A stretch of DNA of 38,635 nt, from assembly GCA_934140575.1 (NCBI GenBank), contig CAKPBJ010000013.1, positions 1-38,635 on the forward strand. The letters run 5' to 3'. Shown here piece after piece: positions 24,633 through 32,665 of this stretch. A model generated the notes under the pieces. The model was not told where the DNA came from. It worked only from the letters and a program-made list of their open reading frames with translations, and searched no databases. Position 1 is the stretch's first letter. Every line of letters starts with the position of its first letter. The DNA comes from an uncultured Bacilli bacterium. Lineage in GTDB: Bacteria > Bacillota_I > Bacilli_A > RF39 > UBA660. The position numbers and the translations under genes were made by a program.

Positions 24633-26046
24633 TTATATACCAACAATTGGTGTTGAAGTACACGTTGAATTAAAAACAAAAACAAAGATATTTTCAAATT
24701 CAGTTAATGGTTATGGAGAAATGGCAAATTCTCTAACAAATGTTATAGACTTAGGTTATCCAGGTACATTACCAACATTAAATGAAGAAGTAATTAATTT
24801 AGCAATTCGTGCCGCAACAATACTTAATTGTAAAATAAGAAAGACAATGCATTTTGATCGTAAGAACTATTTTTATCCAGACAATCCAAAAAACTATCAA
24901 ATTACTCAAGCAAGAACCCCAATAGGTTATGATGGTTATGTAGAAATAGATGTAAATGGTGAAAAAAAACGTATAGGAATAGAAGAAATGCATATAGAAG
25001 AAGATACTTGTAAAAGTGCACACCGCGGTACAAAAACACTACTTGACTTCAACCGTGCCGGAGTACCATTAATAGAAATAGTAACAAAACCATGTATGAC
25101 ATCATCAGAAGAAGCAAAATTATATCTAGAAAAATTAAAAGAGTTATTATTCTATGGAAATATAAGTGACTGTAAAATGGAAGAAGGTTCAATGAGAGCT
25201 GATGCCAATGTTTCAATAAGAAAGAATGAAAAAGACCCATTTGGAACAAAAGTAGAAATAAAAAATATCGGTTCAATTTCAAATGTAGGACTAAGTATCG
25301 AAAAAGAAATAATTCGTCAAAAAAATTTATATGAAAATGGTGAAACTTTTAAAGAACAAACCAGAAGATTTGATGACAAATTACAAGATACAGTTTTAAT
25401 GCGTGTTAAAGAAACAGGTAATGATTATCGCTATTTCCCAGAACCAGATATTCCATTTGTAGTTTTAACAGATGAAATGATTGAAAATGCAAATAGTGAA
25501 ACACCTATGATGCCAGAAGAAAGAAGAAAAAAATATTTAGAAAGAAATGTTACAGAAATTAATGCAAATAAATTAATTCAAAATAGACCATTAAGTGATT
25601 ATTTCAATACATTATTAGATGAAAAGATTGATTTTAAAATAGCATCAAATCTATTACTAGGTGATATTTCAGCATACTTAAATAAAAATGAAAAACAAAT
25701 TATTGACACAACCCTTACTAAAGAAAGATTTATAGAATTAGTAAATGATTATGCAAATAATACAATAACTAGTAAAAACTTAAAAGAAATAATTGATGAG
25801 GTTTTAGAAAGCGACAAATCAATAAAAGAAATAATAGAAGAAAATGGTATAGAAAATATAACAAATGATACAGAAATTAGAAATATAATAAAAGAAATAA
25901 TAGAAGAAAATGAAGAAAGTGTTAATGACTATAAAGCAGGACACGATAGAGCAATTAAATATCTAATGGGACAAATAATGAAAAAGACAAAAGGAAAAGC
26001 AAATCCAAAAATGGCTATGGATATTTTAATAGAAGAACTTAAATAA
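24625..26046 (+). CDS. gatB: Asp/Glu-tRNA amidotransferase subunit B
   Basis: 473 residues from the ATG at 24625; an in-frame GTG at 24616 belongs to the GAGGTGA ribosome site. Family start PTIGVEVHVELKTKTK, then KNYFYPDNPKNYQITQ, the kinase-like block with RADANVS, and the C-terminal YqeY-like tail (GHDRAIKYLMGQIMKKTKGKANP). It phosphorylates and amidates the misacylated tRNA using ammonia from GatA. It overlaps the end of gatA by 8 nt. A tail helix rich in Glu/Ile (EIIEENGIENI) is ordinary for AT-rich genomes. Confidence 0.97.
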   Translation: MNNYIPTIGVEVHVELKTKTKIFSNSVNGYGEMANSLTNVIDLGYPGTLPTLNEEVINLAIRAATILNCKIRKTMHFDRKNYFYPDNPKNYQITQARTPIGYDGYVEIDVNGEKKRIGIEEMHIEEDTCKSAHRGTKTLLDFNRAGVPLIEIVTKPCMTSSEEAKLYLEKLKELLFYGNISDCKMEEGSMRADANVSIRKNEKDPFGTKVEIKNIGSISNVGLSIEKEIIRQKNLYENGETFKEQTRRFDDKLQDTVLMRVKETGNDYRYFPEPDIPFVVLTDEMIENANSETPMMPEERRKKYLERNVTEINANKLIQNRPLSDYFNTLLDEKIDFKIASNLLLGDISAYLNKNEKQIIDTTLTKERFIELVNDYANNTITSKNLKEIIDEVLESDKSIKEIIEENGIENITNDTEIRNIIKEIIEENEESVNDYKAGHDRAIKYLMGQIMKKTKGKANPKMAMDILIEELK

Positions 26047-26053
26047 TTCCAAG

Positions 26054-26082
26054 TTGAAAAAGAAAATCACATAGTGTATAAT
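26054..26082 (+). promoter_or_regulatory. Promoter of the 26108-29434 operon
   Basis: TTGAAA (26054-26059), 17 nt, TATAAT (26077-26082). No terminator is visible between gatB and this promoter. Confidence 0.83.
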
Positions 26083-26107
26083 TATACTTATATTAGGATG
26101 TGAAAAT

Positions 26108-26575
26108 ATGAGCAAAAAAACAAAATTAAAAATTAAAAATAAAAGTACAATTATTGGAATATTAGTATTTATCCTTGTTTTAGCAGGGATTTTTGCTGTG
26201 AAAAGTGTAATATCATCTGATGAAGGAAAAGCTATTTATGGAACAAGACTAGATGGAATAGAAGATGTTCAAATTACACAATCAACTAAAGATAAAGTAG
26301 TAAAAGCCGTAAGTGACAGTTCAAAGTCAACTGAAGTAACGACAGCTGGAAGAATAATAAACATTATCATTAAAGCAAAAGATACAACTTCATTAGAAGA
26401 AGCTAAAAAATTAGGAGATAAATGTGTTGAAGCATTTTCTACAAAAGAAAAGAAATATTATGATATTCAAATTTTTATCACAAACACAAAAAATAAATCA
26501 CAATTCCCAATAATTGGTTATAAGCACCACAATAATGAAAAAATAACATGGTCAAAAGATAGAGCGGAGAATTAA
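26108..26575 (+). CDS. Small membrane-anchored protein, unknown function
   Basis: 155 residues, not recognised. A Lys-rich N-terminus (KKTKLKIKNK) precedes one membrane segment (about 14-34, IIGILVFILVLAGIFAV). The outer domain of about 115 residues alternates beta and alpha patterns (EDVQITQSTKDKVVKAV, GRIINIIIKA, YYDIQIFIT) and is likely a small folded domain. The next gene, a sensor with degenerate GGDEF, starts one base after the stop, so the two are coupled. Own promoter upstream. Confidence 0.65.
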   Translation: MSKKTKLKIKNKSTIIGILVFILVLAGIFAVKSVISSDEGKAIYGTRLDGIEDVQITQSTKDKVVKAVSDSSKSTEVTTAGRIINIIIKAKDTTSLEEAKKLGDKCVEAFSTKEKKYYDIQIFITNTKNKSQFPIIGYKHHNNEKITWSKDRAEN

Positions 26576-26576
26576 T

Positions 26577-28616
26577 ATGAAAAAGAAGTTATTAATCATA
26601 ATACCATTAATAATTGCAGTCGTAACATTTGTATTTGTATATAGATACTATAATAAAGAAGATAGTACAACAACATTAACAGTAACAGAAAAAAGATGGG
26701 TAGAAAATAACAAATCCCAAGAATATGACTTTGAAATAGTAAATGACTATCCACTATACGGTTTAAATGGAGAAGGCGTAATATTTGACTTCATATCAAG
26801 TTTTGAAGATAAAATAGGAATTACCTTTAATAAAATATCTTATCTAAAAACAGAAAGTACAAAAACAAATAGTTTTAAAATAAGAATATTAGACAATGAT
26901 GAAAAATTATCTTCAAAAGATATACCATTATTTAATGATAACTATGTAGCGATAGGAAAAGAATATCAAAGACTAAATCATATTAAAGATATGAAAAATA
27001 TTAAATTTGGAATATTTGAATCAGATAAAAGCGAAATAAGTTATTACTTAAAAGGTGGAACAAACTTATCATATGAAACTTATAATAATATTACAGATTT
27101 ATATAAAGCCTTAGACAATGGAACAGTAAATATGATTATAGTTCCAAATATAATGTATTTAAACTATACAATTAAAAATGACAAGTATTCTATAAATTAT
27201 TATTTCACAGAATTACAAAAACAAATAGTACTAACATTAAGTGAAGATAATAAAGAATTAAATACAATAGTTACAAAATATTATAATAAATGGAAACAAA
27301 CAAGTTATGTAGATGCATATAATAAAGAATATCTAAACTATTACTTAGAAAATAATGAAGTAGATTCAAAAACAAAAACTAAATTAATATCTAAAAACTA
27401 TGTATATGGATATGTAGAAAATACACCATATGAAAAGACAGTTAATGGTAAAGTTGCAGGTATTGCCGGAGAATATGTTGATAGAGTATCAAGACTAGCA
27501 GATATAAACTTTGAATACAAAAAATATGAAACAATTGCAGACTTAAAAAAGGCAATTGATAAAAAAGAAGTAGATATTTATTTTGATTACTATAACTATA
27601 GCAATAAAAAATATTTATCAACAGTATCAACATTTATAGAAGATTACGTAATTCTTGGAAAACAAGAAGATAATCATATAGTTAGTTCATTTGAAAGTTT
27701 AAAAGGCGAAAATATTGCTATGTTAAAAGATGATTCACTATATAATTACTTCAAAAATAACTCAAGAGCTAATATCAAAACATATGATAATTTAGATGAT
27801 TTAGTAAAAAATGCTGGTTCAAGAATAATAGTAGTAGATAATGAAATATATTCATATTACCAAAATAACAAATTTAAAAAATTAAAATTACTATATAAAG
27901 ATAATATGATGAATGATTATAAATTCATGGTTAAAAGTGATGATGAAGCATTCTATAATTTATTTAATTACATAATTAATACTAATTCATATTACAATTA
28001 TAGAAATTCAGGAATAGAAAATTTAAGTGCTTCAATATTACAAGATTCAACATTTGAACAAGTATATACAATAGTATTAATAATTGTATTTACACCATTA
28101 ATTATTCTAGGAATAGCTTATATATATTTGAAAAAGAAAAAAGCAAAGAAAAAAGTAAAAATTAGTGATAGACAAAAATATACAGATATGTTAACGTCAC
28201 TTAAAAATAGAAATTATTTAAATGCTAAAATGCAAGAGTGGGAAGATTGTGAAGTATTCCCTCAATCAATAGTAATTGTAGACTTGAATAATGTTAAATA
28301 TGTAAATGATAATTATGGACATGAAGAAGGAGACCAATTAATAGTAAAAGCAGCTGGAATACTAGTAAATACACAACTAGAAAACAGTGAAATAATAAGA
28401 ACAGATGGTAACGAATTCTTAATATATTTAGTTGGATATAGCGATAGGCAAATTAATACATATACTAAGAAACTATCAAAAGAAATGAAAAATCTTCCAC
28501 ATGAATTTGGTGCTGCGATAGGATATAGTATGATAACAGATGAAATAAAGACATTAGACGATGCTATAAATGAAGCAACACTAGAAATGATAACAAACAA
28601 AGAAGAATATAAATAA
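26577..28616 (+). CDS. Membrane sensor with two periplasmic-binding-like domains and a degenerate GGDEF domain
   Basis: 679 residues. One membrane segment at the N-terminus (5-23), then two SBP_bac_3-like sensor domains outside the cell (about 35-240 and 270-490; the first preceded by LTVTEKRWVENN as in BvgS/EvgS-type sensors), a second membrane segment (about 502-524), and a cytosolic GGDEF domain (about 540-679). GGDEF features are TDMLTSLKNR and DLNNVKYVNDNYGH with metal Asp569, but the active-site loop is DGNEF (610-614) instead of GGDEF, so synthesis of c-di-GMP is doubtful. It may bind a nucleotide or act by protein contact. Coupled to the small gene upstream; YihY gene follows. Confidence 0.85.
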   Translation: MKKKLLIIIPLIIAVVTFVFVYRYYNKEDSTTTLTVTEKRWVENNKSQEYDFEIVNDYPLYGLNGEGVIFDFISSFEDKIGITFNKISYLKTESTKTNSFKIRILDNDEKLSSKDIPLFNDNYVAIGKEYQRLNHIKDMKNIKFGIFESDKSEISYYLKGGTNLSYETYNNITDLYKALDNGTVNMIIVPNIMYLNYTIKNDKYSINYYFTELQKQIVLTLSEDNKELNTIVTKYYNKWKQTSYVDAYNKEYLNYYLENNEVDSKTKTKLISKNYVYGYVENTPYEKTVNGKVAGIAGEYVDRVSRLADINFEYKKYETIADLKKAIDKKEVDIYFDYYNYSNKKYLSTVSTFIEDYVILGKQEDNHIVSSFESLKGENIAMLKDDSLYNYFKNNSRANIKTYDNLDDLVKNAGSRIIVVDNEIYSYYQNNKFKKLKLLYKDNMMNDYKFMVKSDDEAFYNLFNYIINTNSYYNYRNSGIENLSASILQDSTFEQVYTIVLIIVFTPLIILGIAYIYLKKKKAKKKVKISDRQKYTDMLTSLKNRNYLNAKMQEWEDCEVFPQSIVIVDLNNVKYVNDNYGHEEGDQLIVKAAGILVNTQLENSEIIRTDGNEFLIYLVGYSDRQINTYTKKLSKEMKNLPHEFGAAIGYSMITDEIKTLDDAINEATLEMITNKEEYK

Positions 28617-28627
28617 AAGGTGATAGT

Positions 28628-29434
28628 ATGGAAAAGGCAAGAAAGTTTATACTGAAAATATTTAGACTCTTAATGTACCCAGAGTTAAGAATATTACCAG
28701 GACAACTTGCCTTTTTTCTTGTAATGACAATAATTCCATTAGTCGCATTATTAGGAACAATGACAGCAACATTATCAATTTCAACAGAAACAGTTAGAGA
28801 AGCAGTATCAAATGCAGTTCCAGAACAAATAGCATCTATATTAAATAGCATAATAACAGGCCAAGGAATTACATTTAATATAATAATATTTTACTGTTCA
28901 GCATTCCTATTAGCTTCAAACGGAGCTTATTCAATGATAAATACATCAAACGAAATATATAAAGTTACACCAAGAAATATTTTAAGTAGAAGAATGAAAG
29001 CAATTTTTATGACATTTATCTTCGTAGGACTATTTTTATTTCTAATTTTAGTACCTGTATTTGGTAGTAACATATTTGAAATAATAATTAATTTAACAGG
29101 AAATACAAAATTAGTTATGTTCCTACAATCATTTTTATCTATACTAAAATATCCATTTATATTAGTCATATTATATATAAATATAAAACTTATATACGTA
29201 ATAGCTCCAGATCAAGAAATAGAAACAAAAACAACAAATACAGGAGCATTATTCACTTCATTAGGATGGATTTTATCAACAGAAATATTTGCATTTTATA
29301 TTGATAAATTTACAAGATATGATATATTTTATGGTAGTTTATCAAACATTTTAATATTATTATTATGGATTTACTTATTATCATATATATTCGTATTTGG
29401 AATGATTATAAATGCCAGTTACAAAGAAGAATAA
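28628..29434 (+). CDS. YihY/BrkB-family membrane protein
   Basis: 268 residues with about six hydrophobic segments. The N-terminal pattern GQLAFFLVMTIIPLVALLG and the block ILLLWIYLLSYIFVFGMIINA near the end match the YihY/virulence-factor BrkB family. Members were once misnamed ribonuclease BN; the true function is unknown, with transport or envelope roles suggested. It follows the GGDEF-like sensor by 11 nt with AAAGGTGAT as ribosome site, so it is the last gene of that operon. The co-transcription suggests but does not prove a joint envelope function. Confidence 0.85.
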   Translation: MEKARKFILKIFRLLMYPELRILPGQLAFFLVMTIIPLVALLGTMTATLSISTETVREAVSNAVPEQIASILNSIITGQGITFNIIIFYCSAFLLASNGAYSMINTSNEIYKVTPRNILSRRMKAIFMTFIFVGLFLFLILVPVFGSNIFEIIINLTGNTKLVMFLQSFLSILKYPFILVILYINIKLIYVIAPDQEIETKTTNTGALFTSLGWILSTEIFAFYIDKFTRYDIFYGSLSNILILLLWIYLLSYIFVFGMIINASYKEE

Positions 29435-29452
29435 CACTTCTTTGTTTTTTTG
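29421..29452 (+). terminator. Terminator after the YihY gene
   Basis: 9-bp stem ACAAAGAAG (29421-29429) / CTTCTTTGT (29437-29445), 7-nt loop, T-tract. Includes the stop codon. Confidence 0.87.
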
Positions 29453-29512
29453 TATTTCAAAACTAATAAATAATATGATAAAATTATATATAATATGGAC
29501 CACTCAAGATAA

Positions 29513-29541
29513 TTGAAAATAATATACAATGGTGCTATAAT
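29513..29541 (+). promoter_or_regulatory. Strong promoter of the LTA synthase operon
   Basis: TTGAAA (29513-29518), 17 nt, TATAAT (29536-29541) with TGC before it (extended -10). Confidence 0.85.
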
Positions 29542-29570
29542 TAAATGTGCAAAGTAAAGAGAGGTAATTT

Positions 29571-31643
29571 ATGAAAAGAATTAAAATTGCTATAAAAAAA
29601 GGAAAAGATAATTTAATTAAACAATTCAAAAAAGTAAAAAATGAACATTTAATTAAAGAATACTTTAAAAATAATGCTTTATTTGTAACTTTTGTATTAA
29701 CGGGAGTTTTAAGCTCTACTGTACTAAGATTTTTCTGTATGCATACATTGGAAAACTTTTTATCAATAAAAGCAATAATGGCAGATTTAGTGGTCGTAAG
29801 TGCAATAGGGGCATTTGGCTATTTGTTAAAACCTAAAAATAGATTTGCTTACTATCTAGGCTTTAACATATTTTTAACCGCAATATGTATGATTAATTCT
29901 GTATATTATACATTTTATACATCATTTGCATCAGTTTCAATGTTATCCCTAACACAATATATTGGTGATGTAGGAGATGCAGTTGTAGAAAATGTACTTC
30001 AATTAAAAGACTTAGTATATCTATTATCACCAACTGCATTGATTGCTGTTCATTTAAAATTAAAAAAGAAAAATTATTATAAAAAATTTGAATTAAAAGC
30101 AGAAAGAAAAAAGAAAACATTAAAAACATTAGCTTTTTCGGGAGTATTATTATTTATTTTCTTAATCACAATGTCATCACTTGATGTATCAAGATTTTAT
30201 AAACAATGGAATAAAGAATACATAGTAATGCGTTTTGGTATTTATATTTATCAAGCAAACGATTTAGTAGTTTCAATACAACCAAAAATAAATTCAATGT
30301 TTGGTTATGAAAAAGCAAAGAATACTTTTGATGAATACTATAAAGATTCAAAAAATGTTGAAACTAATGAGTACACAAATATATTTGAAGGAAAAAATGT
30401 AATTGTTATTCATGCAGAAAGTATGATGAGAAACGCAATGGAATTAAGTTTTAATGGCCAAGAAGTAACACCAAACTTAAATAAATTAGCCAGTGAAGGT
30501 TTATTCTTTTCAAACTTCTATTCACAAGTAAGCGTTGGAACAAGTAGTGATTCAGAATTAACCTTTAATACATCATTAATGCCTACAAAGAGTGGAACTG
30601 CATTTGTTTCTTATTCAGATAGAACTTATATCTCAACGCCTAAGTTACTAACAGAAAAAGGTTATTACACATTTAGTATGCATGCAAATAACGCTGATTT
30701 CTGGAATAGAAGAGCAATGCATAATACTTTAGGATATAAGAAATTCTATAGTAAAACAGATTATAAAGTAACAAAAGAAAATACCATAGGATTAGGATTG
30801 TCAGATAAGGAATTTTTTAAACAATCAATACCAAAAATTAAAAAAATATCAGAAAAGCATGATAAATGGTATGGAATATCAATTATGTTATCAAATCATA
30901 CACCATTCTCAGATGTAGAAAGATATGGAGAATATAATGTAGATATAAAAGGTACAGTAACAAAAGAAGATGGTACACAAGAAGAAGTAACATATCCATA
31001 CATGGAAGGAACTAAGTTAGGCAACTACTTTAAATCACTTCACTATGCAGACAGTGCACTAGGAGAATTTATAAATGAACTTGACGAAGCTGGATTATTA
31101 GATAATACAGTAATAGTTCTATATGGAGATCATGATGCAAGATTACCTAGAAGTGAATATAACAAATTATATAATTACAACATGGAAACACATGAGTTTC
31201 TAACAGAAGATGATCCAAATTATAAAGAATATGATTCATTCCAATATGAAGTAGGAAGAAGAGTACCATTTATTATCTGGACAAAAGATTCAAAAGGCAA
31301 TGAAAAATTAAATAGAGAAATAACTGATGTTATGGGAATGTACGATGTAATGCCAACACTTGGAAATATGCTTGGATTCTCAAATAAATATGCACTAGGA
31401 CATGACATATTCAACATCAAAAATAATAATATAGTAGTATTCCCTAATGGAAATTGGGTTACAAATAAAATGTATTATAATAGTCAAAAAGAAGCATATT
31501 TATCATTATCAGACGAACCAATTACAGAAGAAGAAATCACAAAAAATTCAGAGTATACTAATAAATTACTTGATGTATCAAATGATATAATTGTATTTGA
31601 CTTATTAAATGAAAAAAAATCTAAAGAAATATCAGGAGAGTAG
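29571..31643 (+). CDS. ltaS: Lipoteichoic acid synthase-type sulfatase-fold enzyme
   Basis: 690 residues. An N-terminal membrane half with about five segments (to about 205) is followed by an outer sulfatase-fold domain. Metal and catalytic residues are seen: Glu283 (HAESMMRN), nucleophile Thr324 (SVGTSSDSE), and Asp520-His521 (YGDHDARL). LtaS transfers glycerol-phosphate from phosphatidylglycerol to build lipoteichoic acid on the outer membrane face. Length and layout match the family; the N-terminal tail is unusually Lys-rich and long. A specialised paralogue such as an LTA primase cannot be excluded. Followed at 12 nt by a small membrane-anchored protein. Confidence 0.88.
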   Translation: MKRIKIAIKKGKDNLIKQFKKVKNEHLIKEYFKNNALFVTFVLTGVLSSTVLRFFCMHTLENFLSIKAIMADLVVVSAIGAFGYLLKPKNRFAYYLGFNIFLTAICMINSVYYTFYTSFASVSMLSLTQYIGDVGDAVVENVLQLKDLVYLLSPTALIAVHLKLKKKNYYKKFELKAERKKKTLKTLAFSGVLLFIFLITMSSLDVSRFYKQWNKEYIVMRFGIYIYQANDLVVSIQPKINSMFGYEKAKNTFDEYYKDSKNVETNEYTNIFEGKNVIVIHAESMMRNAMELSFNGQEVTPNLNKLASEGLFFSNFYSQVSVGTSSDSELTFNTSLMPTKSGTAFVSYSDRTYISTPKLLTEKGYYTFSMHANNADFWNRRAMHNTLGYKKFYSKTDYKVTKENTIGLGLSDKEFFKQSIPKIKKISEKHDKWYGISIMLSNHTPFSDVERYGEYNVDIKGTVTKEDGTQEEVTYPYMEGTKLGNYFKSLHYADSALGEFINELDEAGLLDNTVIVLYGDHDARLPRSEYNKLYNYNMETHEFLTEDDPNYKEYDSFQYEVGRRVPFIIWTKDSKGNEKLNREITDVMGMYDVMPTLGNMLGFSNKYALGHDIFNIKNNNIVVFPNGNWVTNKMYYNSQKEAYLSLSDEPITEEEITKNSEYTNKLLDVSNDIIVFDLLNEKKSKEISGE

Positions 31644-31655
31644 AAAGGAATAAAT

Positions 31656-32285
31656 ATGAAATTAAAAAAGAAAGCAAAAAGAATACTTATTATTTTATTA
31701 ATTGTTGTAGTACTAATAGCTGGATTCATAATTTATAAACAAGTATCAAAAACTACAGAAACAAAAGAAGTAAAAATTTTAAGTGAAATAAAGGATTATG
31801 ATTATAAATTAAAAGAAACTAAACCAAAAGCCTATAAAAATATGTTTTATGAATTAAAAGATATATTAGAGGCAAAAAAAGTTGATGAGGAAGCATACTT
31901 AAAACAAATATCAAAAATGTATATTTATGATTTCTATTCATTAAAAGATAAATCAGCTAAAACAGATGTTGGTGGAGTTGACTTTGTATATAGTGATGTT
32001 TTAGCAAATTATTTATTAAATGCAGAAGATACATATTATAAATATGTAGAAAGTAATATATATAATAATAGAAAACAAGACTTACCAGTAGTAGATGTGG
32101 ACTCTATTAAAATAGAAGATGTAAAACAAGAAGAATATGCATATGGAGAAAAAACAGATGAATCAGCGTATACAGTAAATGTATCATGGAAATATACAGA
32201 TGATTCGTATTCTGACTATCAAAAAGAGGCAACAATGATATTTATTCACGATGGAAAAAAATTATGTTTAGTAGAACTACAATAG
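31656..32285 (+). CDS. Small membrane-anchored extracellular protein, unknown function
   Basis: 209 residues, not recognised. Lys-rich start (KLKKKAKR), one membrane segment (about 9-27), then an outer domain of about 180 residues with many Lys, Asp and Tyr. It follows ltaS by 12 nt (ribosome site GAAAGGA) and ends in a terminator, so it is in the same operon and may assist LTA synthesis or another envelope step. No Cys lipobox. No homologue recognised. Confidence 0.65.
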   Translation: MKLKKKAKRILIILLIVVVLIAGFIIYKQVSKTTETKEVKILSEIKDYDYKLKETKPKAYKNMFYELKDILEAKKVDEEAYLKQISKMYIYDFYSLKDKSAKTDVGGVDFVYSDVLANYLLNAEDTYYKYVESNIYNNRKQDLPVVDVDSIKIEDVKQEEYAYGEKTDESAYTVNVSWKYTDDSYSDYQKEATMIFIHDGKKLCLVELQ

Positions 32286-32299
32286 TAGTTCTTTTTTTA
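32273..32299 (+). terminator. Terminator of the ltaS operon
   Basis: 8-bp stem AGAACTAC (32273-32280) / GTAGTTCT (32285-32292), loop AATA, T7. Overlaps the stop codon. Confidence 0.88.
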
Positions 32300-32626
32300 T
32301 AGATATTGATTCTTTGTCAAATAGTGTATATAGATACAAATAAACAATAATTGTTCCTATAATCTACAATAGTAAATTTATCCTAATAAAACTTTAAAAT
32401 TTATAATTGATAAATTATAATATGAAAAATATTTAGTACAGAATTTTAATTACATAATATAGAGAAGGATATATATAAATCTATAGAACTAATCTAGCAG
32501 GTTATTAAAGTATAAATAAACAGATATCCTTATATAATTAGTATATTAAATTCTACAAGACAAAGATATAAGAATAAAGGAAATAAAAATAATACAAATT
32601 TAATAAATATATAATTTATAGACAAC
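32300..32626. other. About 330 bases between convergent genes with no gene seen
   Basis: Extremely AT-rich; stops in all frames. Visible structure: the palindrome AACAATAATTGTT near 32343-32355, a hairpin around 32397-32421 with ATTTATAATT and AATTATAAT arms, and the inverted repeat AAGGATAT (32465-32472) / ATATCCTT (32524-32531) closing a 51-nt interior. A weak plus-strand promoter TTGATT-17-TATAGA is near 32307-32335. No known riboswitch, tRNA or transposon end was recognised. It may hold a small RNA or a decayed gene. Confidence 0.3.
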
Positions 32627-32657
32627 AAAAAAGACAATCAATAAAATTGTCTTTTTT
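32627..32657. terminator. Bidirectional terminator of the LCP gene
   Basis: 12-bp perfect stem AAAAAAGACAAT (32627-32638) / ATTGTCTTTTTT (32646-32657), 7-nt loop. On the minus strand it lies just after the LCP stop codon. Confidence 0.9.
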
Positions 32658-32665
32658 AATAATTT

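Noticed and set aside
32300..32626. Known riboswitch or tRNA in the convergent gap
   Set aside because: No cloverleaf, T-box, preQ1, TPP, SAM or c-di-GMP core could be matched by eye, and no downstream gene lies in the right direction.
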